DNA of 64,000 bases from assembly GCA_020161145.1 (NCBI GenBank), contig JAIUPQ010000007.1, forward strand, positions 62,001 through 126,000, written 5' to 3'. Positions 29,785-37,317 of this stretch are shown here, piece by piece. Within the stretch, counting starts at the first letter, position 1; every line of letters begins with the position of its first letter. A program made the translations under genes and the position numbers. The notes under the pieces are model-generated. The model made no database searches. It saw only the letters and a list, made by a program, of their open reading frames with translations, and was not told the DNA's origin. This stretch comes from Pseudomonadota bacterium. Lineage in GTDB: Bacteria > Pseudomonadota > Gammaproteobacteria > Burkholderiales > Burkholderiaceae_C.

Positions 29785-29835
29785 GGCGTGGTGTGAACAC
29801 GCCGCCGGGTTGGATGTTCATCAACCTTGGGTTGA
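29785..29835. promoter_or_regulatory. candidate LysR operator region
   Basis: In the 139-bp divergent gap between the flavodoxin-type reductase gene and the LysR gene there are two inverted repeats: GGCGTG-N7-CACGCC (29785-29803) and TCAACC-TTG-GGTTGA (29821-29835), the latter overlapping TTGACA (29832-29837), a good -35 for the LysR gene. Pairs of such dyads are typical of LysR recognition and activation sites. Assignment rests on position and symmetry only. Confidence 0.5.
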
Positions 29836-29868
29836 CAATCGCCCCGTCACCAGCCGAGATCACAACCC

Positions 29869-30822
29869 ATGGATTCCTCACAGCGCGTTCGCGCCATCCT
29901 GTCCTTCGTTCAGGCCGCAGACGCCGGTAGCTTTGCGGCGGCGGCCCGGGCGCTGGGCATTTCGTCTGCAGCCGTAAGCAAGAACATTGCGGGACTGGAG
30001 AAGGCGCTGGGCGTGCGACTGATGAATCGCACGACGCGAACCTTGAGCCTGACCGAGGAAGGCTCAGCGTTTGTGCAGCAGGCGCGCATCGCACTGGAAG
30101 CGCTCGATCTGGCCACAGAAGCGGTGATTGCCCATCGCGCCGCACCGACCGGTAGCGTGCGCATATCGACCAGCGTCGGTTTCGGCCGCGAGCAGTTGAC
30201 CCCTGTTCTGCCCGGGTTGCTGGAGAAATACCCCGCCTTGTCCGTCGACGTGGATTTCGATGACCGCGTGATCGATCTCGTGCAGGAGCGCTACGATATT
30301 GCGCTGCGCGGTGGCCACATCATCGATTCTTCCTATATCTCACGCCCGATCTGTCATTTGAATCCGGTGCTGGTGGCCTCGCCCGACTATCTCGCTCACC
30401 ACGGTATTCCGCGCCAACCCGAAGATCTCGCCAAACACCGTTTGCTCGCCCGGCGTTTTCTGGGAGGCTCCGTGGCCCCCTGGCATTTCAGGGCGGATGA
30501 CGCCAGCATCAGAACACTGGATTGCCGCGCCGCCGTCATGACGCTTTCGTCCCCCGAGGCCATCACCCAAGCCGCCGTATCGGGCGCGGGCATCGCCCGC
30601 ATCGGCGTGCACCACGCCTGGCGGCACGTGCGTGCCGGCCAGCTCAAGGTGCTGCTGCTGGACACCCACCACCCCGGCAGCCTGGAGATGACCTTGCAAT
30701 ACCCGCATCGGGCGCTGGTCGCCCCCCGCGTGCGGGTCACTGTCGAATACCTGCTGGAGGCGTTCGCGACGCTCGAAGAGCTGCATGTACCGCTGGAGGC
30801 GCTGAGGGGCTATCAGGCGTAA
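29869..30822 (+). CDS. LysR family transcriptional regulator
   Basis: A 317-residue regulator. N-terminal winged helix-turn-helix at about residues 5-63 (ILSFVQAADAGSFAAAARAL, SSAAVSKNIAGLEKALGVRL, NRTTRTLSLTEEGSAF), then a periplasmic-binding-like effector domain (about 90-300; GSVRISTSVGFGREQLTPVL). It belongs to the group of CrgA/DsdC-like regulators that usually control a divergent operon. Here that operon is the flavodoxin reductase-quinone oxidoreductase-SDR set, so response to a quinone or electrophile is a reasonable guess. The gene ends 21 bp before the left direct repeat of the accessory cassette. Confidence 0.92.
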   Translation: MDSSQRVRAILSFVQAADAGSFAAAARALGISSAAVSKNIAGLEKALGVRLMNRTTRTLSLTEEGSAFVQQARIALEALDLATEAVIAHRAAPTGSVRISTSVGFGREQLTPVLPGLLEKYPALSVDVDFDDRVIDLVQERYDIALRGGHIIDSSYISRPICHLNPVLVASPDYLAHHGIPRQPEDLAKHRLLARRFLGGSVAPWHFRADDASIRTLDCRAAVMTLSSPEAITQAAVSGAGIARIGVHHAWRHVRAGQLKVLLLDTHHPGSLEMTLQYPHRALVAPRVRVTVEYLLEAFATLEELHVPLEALRGYQA

Positions 30823-30843
30823 GCCCGGTCGCACGAGGCCCGA

Positions 30844-30931
30844 CGATCGAATCGCACGAGGGTGGTTCGCTTCCACCCTGGGCCCATGAAAAACGGCGCC
30901 CGCAGGCGCCGTTCAATTTGGTGGCCACGGG
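30844..30931 (+). repeat. left direct repeat of the tRNA-Phe cassette
   Basis: 88-bp segment, same orientation as 34173-34260 and identical at 79 of 88 positions in an ungapped alignment done by eye. Shared blocks include CGAGGGTGGTT, ACGGCGCCCGCAGGCGCCGT and TTCAATTTGGTGGCCA. The right copy contains the tRNA-Phe transcript-end hairpin and about 13 bp of the tRNA 3' end. In this left copy the tRNA match stops after GTGGCCACGGG. It lies just after the LysR gene and marks the left edge of the accessory region. Confidence 0.88.
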
Positions 30932-31311
30932 CTTGACGCAGGATAAGACCGAGGCTGCGCGCTCGCCCGAAACGGGCTTGCCCCAGCCCACAGGGTGCTG
31001 CATTGGTTGCTGACGCGCATCGCCGAGCGCATGGCTAGGTGGCGTCCCCGCTTAAAAATCCAGCATTACGAACGCATCTTGCAGAGGCCTGCATCTTCTC
31101 TCAAGTCCAGGCCGACGTCTCGCAGCGTTTCGCAAAGTCCCGGAAGGTGCCGCATGGATCGACGCGGCCTTGCAAGCTTTCGCGACTGCGGCCCGAGATG
31201 TGACGGGCAAGTGCATGAGCCAGGTCCTACCCCACCGGCCGTACGGGAACGCCTTACATTGGCGGTGCTGGCGCAATGCCAGCGCCCTTTCAACCGAGGC
31301 GTTTTCAGACC
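30932..31311. other. 380-bp non-coding stretch at left end of cassette
   Basis: No convincing gene. Short frames are open in places (for example around 31083-31240 on the plus strand), but none has a start, a ribosome site and a recognisable motif. TTACAT at 31254-31259 could be a -10 for the operon that follows. A 9-bp hairpin (with one G-T pair) GGTGCTGGC (31264-31272) / GCCAGCGCC (31278-31286) lies between it and the MazG-like start, where an operator would be expected. Confidence 0.45.
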
Positions 31312-31662
31312 ATGCCCGACTCCCTCGCCGACCTTGCCCAGCAGCTCGACCGGTTCGCCAAGGACCGGGACTGGCAGCAGTTCCATTCCCCGAAGAACCT
31401 GGCCTCGGCGCTGGTCGTCGAAGCAGGCGAGTTGCTGGAACACTTCCAATGGCTGACGGAAGAACAGAGTCGCAGCCTGCCGCCCGAGAAGCGCGACGCG
31501 GCCGGAGCTGAGGTCGCGGACGTGCTGCTGTACCTGATCCAGCTTGCCAGCACGCTCGGCATCGACCCGATCGCGGCGGCGCAGGCCAAGCTGAAGCTCA
31601 ACGCACAGAAGTATCCGGTCGACCTGGCGCGCGGCAGCAGCGCGAAGTACGACCAGCTCTGA
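31312..31662 (+). CDS. MazG-like nucleotide pyrophosphohydrolase (RS21-C6/dCTPase type)
   Basis: A 116-residue all-alpha NTP pyrophosphohydrolase that hydrolyses (d)NTPs to (d)NMP and pyrophosphate. The Mg2+-binding helices are visible: SALVVEAGELLEHFQWLTEE (E-x2-E type) and AEVADVLLYLIQLA (E-x2-D), followed by AKLKLNAQKYP. The N-terminal DRDWQQFHSPKNLA matches the RS21-C6/DCTPP group rather than full-length MazG. Start at 31312. It is followed after 13 bp by the large nuclease-helicase-protease gene on the same strand, so the two are very likely one operon. A role in lowering or cleaning the nucleotide pool during phage attack is inference. Confidence 0.9.
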   Translation: MPDSLADLAQQLDRFAKDRDWQQFHSPKNLASALVVEAGELLEHFQWLTEEQSRSLPPEKRDAAGAEVADVLLYLIQLASTLGIDPIAAAQAKLKLNAQKYPVDLARGSSAKYDQL

Positions 31663-31675
31663 GCGCGGCCGCACC

Positions 31676-34120
31676 GTGATCATCTACCAGGCCAGCAAGA
31701 GCCAGTTTCTGCGCCACGCACTTCACGACGACATCGAAGACGTCGTGTCCCGGCAATATCGCAGCATGACGGGCCATGGCGTTGGCCCGTCGGAGATCCA
31801 GGCCTGGAAGCACTCGCTGCTGGAGATGGCCAAGGTGCTGGGCGACGACGAGATCCCCGACGACGCCGGAGTAGCCATCGAGTATCAGTTGCCGCAGAGC
31901 TCTAAGCGCATTGATTTCGTGATCACCGGCGAGGACGCGGCGGCGCGCACCAAAGTCATCATCGTCGAACTCAAGCAGTGGTCGGAGTCCCGTCGCAGCG
32001 ATAAGGACGCCATCGTGTGGGCGCGCCGCGGCGGCCGCGCAGGCGAACGCGAGGGCCCGCACCCTTCCTACCAGGCATGGTCCTACGCTGCCTACCTGCA
32101 GGACTTCAATGCTGCCGTGCAGGATGGCACCATGGCGCTGCAGCCTTGCGCCTACCTGCACAACCACCCCCGCGATGGCGAGATCGACCACCCGCACTAC
32201 CGCGCGCATCTTGATCGTGCGCCGCTATTCCTGGCACGCGAACGCGCGAAGCTGCAGGCCTTTATCCGCGAGCATGTGCGCCATGGTGACCGCAAGGGTG
32301 CCCTGTATGCCATCGAGAACGGGCGCATCCGGCCGTCGAAGCTGCTTGTCGACAGCGTGGCCGGCCTGCTGCAGGGCAAGCCCGAGTTCGTCTTGATCGA
32401 CGACCAGAAGGTGGCCCATGAAAGCATCCTGGCGGCCGACGCCCGCGCATCGCTGAAGAAGCAAGTCGTCATCGTCCAGGGCGGCCCTGGGACGGGCAAG
32501 TCGGTGATCGCCATCAACCTGCTTGGGACGCTGATCGCACGCAAGCGCAACGTGCGCTACGTTTCCAAGAACGCGGCGCCTCGCGCCGTCTACGAGGCCA
32601 AGCTGACCGGTACGTTCACGAAGACGCGAATCAGCAACCTCTTCTGTGGCTCGGGCGCCTTTGTAAACGACGAAGCCGACACCTACGACACATTGATCGT
32701 CGACGAGGCGCACCGCCTCAACGAGAAGAGCGGCCTGTATCGCAACCTCGGCGACAACCAGGTGAAGGAACTCATCCGGGCCGCCCGTTGCGCCGTGTTC
32801 TTCGTCGACGACGACCAGCGGGTCACTCTGCTCGACATCGGCCACACGGACGAGCTTCGTCGCCACGCCCGCGAACTGGGCGCCGAGGTGACCGAACTGG
32901 AGCTGTCGTCGCAGTTCCGCTGCAACGGCTCCGATGGCTACCTCGCTTGGCTGGACCACACGCTCGACATTCGCGAGACCGCGAATCCGACCCTCGACAC
33001 GGCCGAGTACGATTTCCGCGTCTTCGATAACCCGAACAATTTGCACGCGCTGATCGAGCTGAAGAACCGCGCCAACAACCGGTCGCGCGTGGTCGCGGGC
33101 TATTGCTGGAAGTGGCCCAGCAAGAAGAACCCAGCAGCCTGGGACATCGACATGCCCGCGATAGGCTACCGGCGCCGATGGAACCTGGACAAGGACGGCA
33201 GCCTGTGGATCATTGCGCCAGAGTCGGTGGAACAGGTGGGGTGCATCCACACCTGCCAGGGGCTGGAGCTGGACTACGTAGGCATCATCATCGGCCCGGA
33301 CTTGGCCTACCGTGACGGGCGTATCGTGACCGATGCGACGAAGCGCGCGTCGTCCGACCAGTCGGTCAAGGGGCTGAAGAAGATGCTGAAGGAGGAGCGT
33401 GCACGAGCCCAGGCACTGGCCGACGCCATCGTCAAGAACACGTACCGAACTCTGATGACCCGGGGCATGAAGGGCTGCTACGTGTACTGCACGGACGCAC
33501 CGCTGGCCGACTACTTGCGATCCCGCCTCCGGGGAAATCCTCGGCTCTTGGATATTGACGATGTGCCAGTCGGCTCTACGGTGCCAACTGGCGCGCGATC
33601 CAATGTCATCCCATTGCGCCGCGTGACAAAGGACGAGCGCGATGCCGGCGTCTTGTCCGCACCACTTGTCGGCCTGCAGTTCGCAGCTGGGGCCTTCTCG
33701 GATGTTCAGGCGCTCGAGGATGGCGCAGACGAGTGGGTCGCGCTACCCGACTGGGTGCGTCCTCAGCCAGGGCTGTTCGTGGCACAGGTGGTGGGCGAAT
33801 CGATGAATCGCCGCATTCCGAACGGCGCGTGGTGCCTCTTCCGGGCGAACCCGACTGGAACGCGCCAAGGAAAGGTCGTCGTCGTTCAACACCGCAGCAT
33901 CGCCGATCCTGAGACCGGAGGGCAGTACACCGTCAAGCTCTACACGAGTGAGAAAGTGCCGGCTGAAGAAGGGGGCTGGCGTCACGAACGCATCACATTG
34001 CGCCCGGACTCAGATCGACCGGGATTCGAGCCGATCGACCTCGCCGCCGGTGACGATGAAGGCGGGGTTCGAGTGATTGCGGAGATGCTGATGGTCTTAG
34101 ATGCGACGGGAGCCCAGTAG
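31676..34120 (+). CDS. PD-(D/E)XK nuclease - DUF2075 helicase - S24 autoprotease fusion
   Basis: An 814-residue cytoplasmic protein starting with GTG at 31676. Residues ~60-120 look like a PD-(D/E)XK nuclease core: RIDFVI with D80, then VIIVELKQW with E98 and K100. Residues ~255-630 are a DUF2075/SF1 NTPase-helicase: Walker A GGPGTGKS (K275), Walker B DEAH at 343-346, SSQFRCNGSDGYLAWLD, and HTCQGLELDYVGIIIGPDL. Residues ~660-814 match LexA/UmuD peptidase S24: Ala671-Gly672 in QFAAGAF, Ser709 in VGESM, Lys754 in YTVKLY. The A-G to Ser distance (37-38 residues) equals that of lambda CI. The layout suggests DNA degradation controlled by self-cleavage. No integrase or methylase is adjacent. Phage defence is inferred from domains and location. 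Confidence 0.88.
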   Translation: MIIYQASKSQFLRHALHDDIEDVVSRQYRSMTGHGVGPSEIQAWKHSLLEMAKVLGDDEIPDDAGVAIEYQLPQSSKRIDFVITGEDAAARTKVIIVELKQWSESRRSDKDAIVWARRGGRAGEREGPHPSYQAWSYAAYLQDFNAAVQDGTMALQPCAYLHNHPRDGEIDHPHYRAHLDRAPLFLARERAKLQAFIREHVRHGDRKGALYAIENGRIRPSKLLVDSVAGLLQGKPEFVLIDDQKVAHESILAADARASLKKQVVIVQGGPGTGKSVIAINLLGTLIARKRNVRYVSKNAAPRAVYEAKLTGTFTKTRISNLFCGSGAFVNDEADTYDTLIVDEAHRLNEKSGLYRNLGDNQVKELIRAARCAVFFVDDDQRVTLLDIGHTDELRRHARELGAEVTELELSSQFRCNGSDGYLAWLDHTLDIRETANPTLDTAEYDFRVFDNPNNLHALIELKNRANNRSRVVAGYCWKWPSKKNPAAWDIDMPAIGYRRRWNLDKDGSLWIIAPESVEQVGCIHTCQGLELDYVGIIIGPDLAYRDGRIVTDATKRASSDQSVKGLKKMLKEERARAQALADAIVKNTYRTLMTRGMKGCYVYCTDAPLADYLRSRLRGNPRLLDIDDVPVGSTVPTGARSNVIPLRRVTKDERDAGVLSAPLVGLQFAAGAFSDVQALEDGADEWVALPDWVRPQPGLFVAQVVGESMNRRIPNGAWCLFRANPTGTRQGKVVVVQHRSIADPETGGQYTVKLYTSEKVPAEEGGWRHERITLRPDSDRPGFEPIDLAAGDDEGGVRVIAEMLMVLDATGAQ

Positions 34121-34172
34121 GGACCTCGCAGACGGCAATGGGACACGACCTGCCTTGCCGCAGGCGGCCAGG

Positions 34173-34260
34173 CGACCGAACCGAACGAGGGTGGTTTGCC
34201 TGCACCCTTGGCCCATGAGAAACGGCGCCCGCAGGCGCCGTTCAATTTGGTGGCCAAGGG
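34173..34260 (+). repeat. right direct repeat of the tRNA-Phe cassette
   Basis: Partner of 30844-30931 (79/88 identical by eye). It runs from 52 bp after the nuclease-helicase gene into the last ~13 bp of the tRNA-Phe 3' end (TGGTGGCCAAGGG). It includes the tRNA terminator hairpin. Position at a tRNA 3' end is typical of integration sites of islands; no integrase is left between the repeats. Confidence 0.88.
34221..34242 (-). terminator. tRNA-Phe transcript-end hairpin
   Basis: Perfect 9-bp stem AACGGCGCC / GGCGCCGTT (34221-34229 with 34234-34242) with a 4-nt loop. On the minus strand it is followed by TTTCTC, a weak U-tract. It lies 5 bp beyond the CCA end of the tRNA. The same hairpin exists at 30892-30913 in the left repeat, there with five T on the minus strand. 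Confidence 0.7.
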
Positions 34261-34323
34261 CGGAATCGAACCACCGACACGCGGATTTTCAATCCGCTGC
34301 TCTACCGACTGAGCTACTTGGCC
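34248..34323 (-). tRNA. tRNA-Phe (GAA)
   Basis: On the minus strand the gene starts GGCCAAGTAGCTCAGTCGG, has the anticodon arm GCGGATTGAAAATCCGC with anticodon GAA, the T-arm GTCGGTGGTTCGATTCCGCC and ends CTTGGCCACCA, so CCA is encoded. The acceptor stem GGCCAAG/CTTGGCC is perfect. It is 27 bp downstream of ntrX and reads in the same direction. Its 3' end is the right edge of the accessory cassette. Confidence 0.98.
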
Positions 34324-34335
34324 GTGAAGCCCGCC

Positions 34336-34344
34336 AGTGTAGCA
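34336..34344 (-). promoter_or_regulatory. extended -10 promoter of tRNA-Phe
   Basis: TGCTACACT on the minus strand (TGn extended -10, TACACT hexamer) ends 12 bp before the mature 5' end of the tRNA, within the 27-bp gap after ntrX. The bases after it are GC-rich (GGCGGGC), as in stringently controlled stable-RNA promoters. Confidence 0.55.
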
Positions 34345-34350
34345 CCGGTT

Positions 34351-35085
34351 TCAGCCGTGGCTGCCACGCTTGTTGCGCGAGAGATCAACACCCAGTTGGC
34401 GCAGTTTGCGGTACAGGTGGGTGCGCTCCAGGCCGGTCTTTTCAGCCACGCGGGTCATGGAGCCGTTCTCGCGTGCCAGGTGGAATTCGAAGTAGCTCTT
34501 CTCGAACGCGTCGCGGGCCTCGCGCAGCGGACGGTCGAGCGTGAAGGTCTGTTCGGCCTGCGGCCCCAGGTCCACCGGCGAGCCGAATGCGGGCAGACCC
34601 ATGCCGCCGGTCATGGCGGCCTCGACGGTGAGATCGGCCGGGCGTGCCGTGGGCAGGGCGCCATAGGTGGGCGGCATGCCCACCAGCCCAGGCGTCGCCA
34701 GACGCGGAGCAGGCGGTGGGGCGCTGCGGCTCAGCGCCTGCTCGACGGCCCGCAGCAGTTTTTGCAGCGTGATGGGCTTTTCCAGAAACGCCATGGCACC
34801 GAATTTGGTGGCCTCCACTGCCGTGTCGATGGTGCCGTGGCCGCTCATCATGACGACGGGCATGTTGAGCAGGCCGCAGGCACCCCATTCCTTGAGCAGG
34901 CTGATGCCATCGACGTCGGGCATCCAGATGTCCAGCAACACCAGATCGGGTCGCAGGCGATCGCGCACGGCGCGGGCCTGGGCGGCGTCTTCGGCCAGCT
35001 CGATGGTGTGCCCCTCGTCGGAGAGGATTTCGGACAGCAGGGCACGAATGCCCATTTCGTCGTCAACTACTAGGATGGTCGCCAT
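34351..35085 (-). CDS. ntrX: response regulator, NtrX-like, without AAA+ domain
   Basis: A 244-residue regulator, partner of the upstream NtrY-like kinase. Residues ~1-120 are a receiver domain (ATILVVDDEMGIRALLSEIL, LVLLDIWMPDVDGISLL with the phosphorylated Asp, MMSGHGTIDTAVEATKFGA, LEKPI). A Pro/Gly-rich linker follows, and the C-terminus is a Fis-type helix-turn-helix (MTRVAEKTGLERTHLYRKLRQLG). The central sigma54-activating AAA+ domain of classic NtrX is missing, as in the short NtrX-type regulators of betaproteobacteria. Start at 35085 lies inside the kinase gene (23-bp overlap), so the two are translationally coupled. The tRNA-Phe gene follows. Confidence 0.88.
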   Translation of the reverse strand: MATILVVDDEMGIRALLSEILSDEGHTIELAEDAAQARAVRDRLRPDLVLLDIWMPDVDGISLLKEWGACGLLNMPVVMMSGHGTIDTAVEATKFGAMAFLEKPITLQKLLRAVEQALSRSAPPPAPRLATPGLVGMPPTYGALPTARPADLTVEAAMTGGMGLPAFGSPVDLGPQAEQTFTLDRPLREARDAFEKSYFEFHLARENGSMTRVAEKTGLERTHLYRKLRQLGVDLSRNKRGSHG

Positions 35086-37312
35086 GTGGGGTGCTTTGGG
35101 GCCCGCGCGAATCGGCGGGCATTGAAAATGATAACGAAACCTCGGCACCACCTTGTGGGTGGTTGTACAGACGGATGCGGGCGCCGTGCTCGTCGGCAAT
35201 CTTCTTGACCACCGCCAACCCCAGGCCCGTGCCCTTGCTTTTGGTGGTGACGTAGGGCTCGAACGCGCGCTGCATGACGGCCGGCGCAAAGCCGGGGCCG
35301 TTGTCGCGCACGGTCAGGCGCACGGCACCGGGCACTCCGTCGGTGCAGATGTGGACGTGGCTCTCGGCGTCACCCTCGGTGGCGTCCAGCGCATTCTGCA
35401 CGAGGTTGTGCACGACCTGACGCAACTGGCTGGGGTCGCCCTGCACGGGCGGCAGGTCGGTGGCCGCCTCGAAGTGCAGATGGCCACTGTCCTGCGCGTC
35501 GCCATAGAGGCCAAGCACCTCGGTCACCAGGGCGTTCAAATCCACCGCCTGGGTTTGCATGGCGGGCAGGCGGGCGTAGTCCCGAAAGGCGTTGACCAGC
35601 TCTTTCATGGCCTGCACCTGGGCCACGATGGTGGCCACACTGCGCGCCAGCATGGCGGCATCGTTGGGGTCGGCCAGCTTGGCTTCGAGTTTGTGCTGCA
35701 GTCGCTCGGCCGAGAGCTGAATGGGGGTCAGCGGGTTCTTGATCTCATGCGCCAGCCGCCGGGCGACCTCGCTCCAGGCGGCCGAGCGCTGGGCGACGAC
35801 GACTTCGGTGATGTCGTCGAAGACCATCAGCCGCTCGCCACCGGGCAGCACCGCGCCGCGCACCAGCAGGGTCAGCGTCTGCTCGCCCTGGCCAGGGTCG
35901 CGGCTGTGGCGGGCCAGCTCGAAGGCGTCCTGCCAATGGTCGCGCTCGGCGGCGCCGGGGTTGGTCTCGAACCGCGCGAAGTGCTCACCCACCCATTGCC
36001 CCAGCGCCGCCAGACCGGGCAGGGCGGCCAGCTCGGCACCCAGATGGGCCGACAGCGGCGCGCGCAGGATGCGGGTGGCGCCGGGGTTGACGGTGTCGAT
36101 GCGGCCCGGCGGGTCGAAGACGATGACACCGGCGGTGAGGTTGTCCAGGATGGTCTGCAGCCGCCCGCGCGCGCTGGCCAGTTCGGCAAAGCTGCGGTCG
36201 GCCTCGGCACGGGCGCTGTTGAGCTGTTCGGTCATGTCGGCAAAGCTGCGCGTCAGGCGGCCCAGGTCGTCGTTGCTTTCATAGACCTCGGGGCGGCGCA
36301 GATCGCCCCCGGCCACACGCCGCACGCCCTGGGCCAGCACCAGCAGTGGGCGGCCGATCTGGTTGCCCAGCACCGCCGCCATCAGCAGCGCCGCAAACAC
36401 GGCCAGCACCAGCGTCAGGGTGAGGGTGCCGATGTAGATGCGGCGCAGCCCGTCGCGCGCCAGCATGCGCTGCTGGTAGTCGCGGTTGGCGGCCTGCACG
36501 GTCAGCGCGTTGCGCACCAGCTCGCTGGGCAACTGGCCCACCACCATCAGGTACTGCTCGTGGCGCTCCAGCAGGTTGAGCTGCATGGCGGGTATGGCCA
36601 CCAGCACGCGCACGCGGGCATCGAGTGGGGCGTTGGCGGCCAGCGTCTCGTCATCCAGCCCTTCCACCCGCACGGCGGCGCGGGTCAGCCGCGCCTGGCG
36701 CATCAGCGCAGGGTCGGGGCGCTCGGGCGACAGCGCCGCGCGGGTGCCGGCGGTGAGCAAGATCTGTCCGCCCGCCGCCACCACGGCCATCTCCTGGGCA
36801 CCCAGCTGGTCGCGCAGCCGCTCCAGCTGCACCAGCGGCGGCATGTCGCCCTGGCCCTCGGCGTAGAGGGCGGCGGCGCTGCGTGACTTGTCCGCCAAAT
36901 CCTTGGCCAGCGCATCCAGCGAGGCCTTGCCCAGGTTGAGGCCGGCGTCCAGCGCGCCCGCCACGCTGGTGTCGAACCAGGCGTTGACGGTGTGCGAGAG
37001 AAACTGCACGCTGACGGTATAGAGCAGCGCCCCGGGCACCACGCCCACCAGCACGAAGATGCCCGCCAGCTTGAGCAGCAGCCGGCTGCCGAATTTGCCC
37101 TGGCGCAGCCGCACGGCCAGCCGCACCGCCGCCGCCAGCACCACCGCCGCCAGCAGGGCGGCCACGGCCAGGTTGAGCCAGAACAGCCAGACGAAATACC
37201 GCTCGTAGCGCTCGGGCGCCTGGGCCAGCAAGGCCAGGGTCACCACCAGCACCAGCGCAAAGCCCGCGCTGGCCAACAGCGCAATGCCCCACTCCCAATG
37301 CTGCCGACGCAT
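35063..37312 (-). CDS. ntrY: sensor histidine kinase, NtrY-like
   Basis: A 749-residue membrane kinase. Three N-terminal hydrophobic segments (about 8-30, 42-66, 82-105), a periplasmic region, a further TM near 300-320 (LTLTLVLAVFAALLMAAVLG), HAMP, PAS (TILDNLTAGVIVFDPPGRI), then HisKA with the phospho-acceptor in RRLAHEIKNPLTPIQLSAERL, and HATPase motifs (VHNLVQNALDA, DNGPGFA, GTGLGLAVVKKI). This is NtrY architecture. In alpha- and betaproteobacteria NtrYX responds to nitrogen or redox state and to envelope signals. It is third in the rsmB-DUF4390-ntrY-ntrX operon, 5 bp after the DUF4390 gene. Confidence 0.92.
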   Translation of the reverse strand: MRRQHWEWGIALLASAGFALVLVVTLALLAQAPERYERYFVWLFWLNLAVAALLAAVVLAAAVRLAVRLRQGKFGSRLLLKLAGIFVLVGVVPGALLYTVSVQFLSHTVNAWFDTSVAGALDAGLNLGKASLDALAKDLADKSRSAAALYAEGQGDMPPLVQLERLRDQLGAQEMAVVAAGGQILLTAGTRAALSPERPDPALMRQARLTRAAVRVEGLDDETLAANAPLDARVRVLVAIPAMQLNLLERHEQYLMVVGQLPSELVRNALTVQAANRDYQQRMLARDGLRRIYIGTLTLTLVLAVFAALLMAAVLGNQIGRPLLVLAQGVRRVAGGDLRRPEVYESNDDLGRLTRSFADMTEQLNSARAEADRSFAELASARGRLQTILDNLTAGVIVFDPPGRIDTVNPGATRILRAPLSAHLGAELAALPGLAALGQWVGEHFARFETNPGAAERDHWQDAFELARHSRDPGQGEQTLTLLVRGAVLPGGERLMVFDDITEVVVAQRSAAWSEVARRLAHEIKNPLTPIQLSAERLQHKLEAKLADPNDAAMLARSVATIVAQVQAMKELVNAFRDYARLPAMQTQAVDLNALVTEVLGLYGDAQDSGHLHFEAATDLPPVQGDPSQLRQVVHNLVQNALDATEGDAESHVHICTDGVPGAVRLTVRDNGPGFAPAVMQRAFEPYVTTKSKGTGLGLAVVKKIADEHGARIRLYNHPQGGAEVSLSFSMPADSRGPQSTPHGDHPSS

Positions 37313-37317
37313 GGTGG

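Noticed and set aside
30905-30935. Possible second tRNA gene at the left direct repeat.
   Set aside because: Only about 13 bp of the tRNA 3' end are present; no anticodon arm or D-arm follows.
30932-31311. Integrase or other gene remnant at the left end of the cassette.
   Set aside because: Translations of all frames gave no integrase motif (no R..HxxR..Y) and no continuous gene-like stretch.
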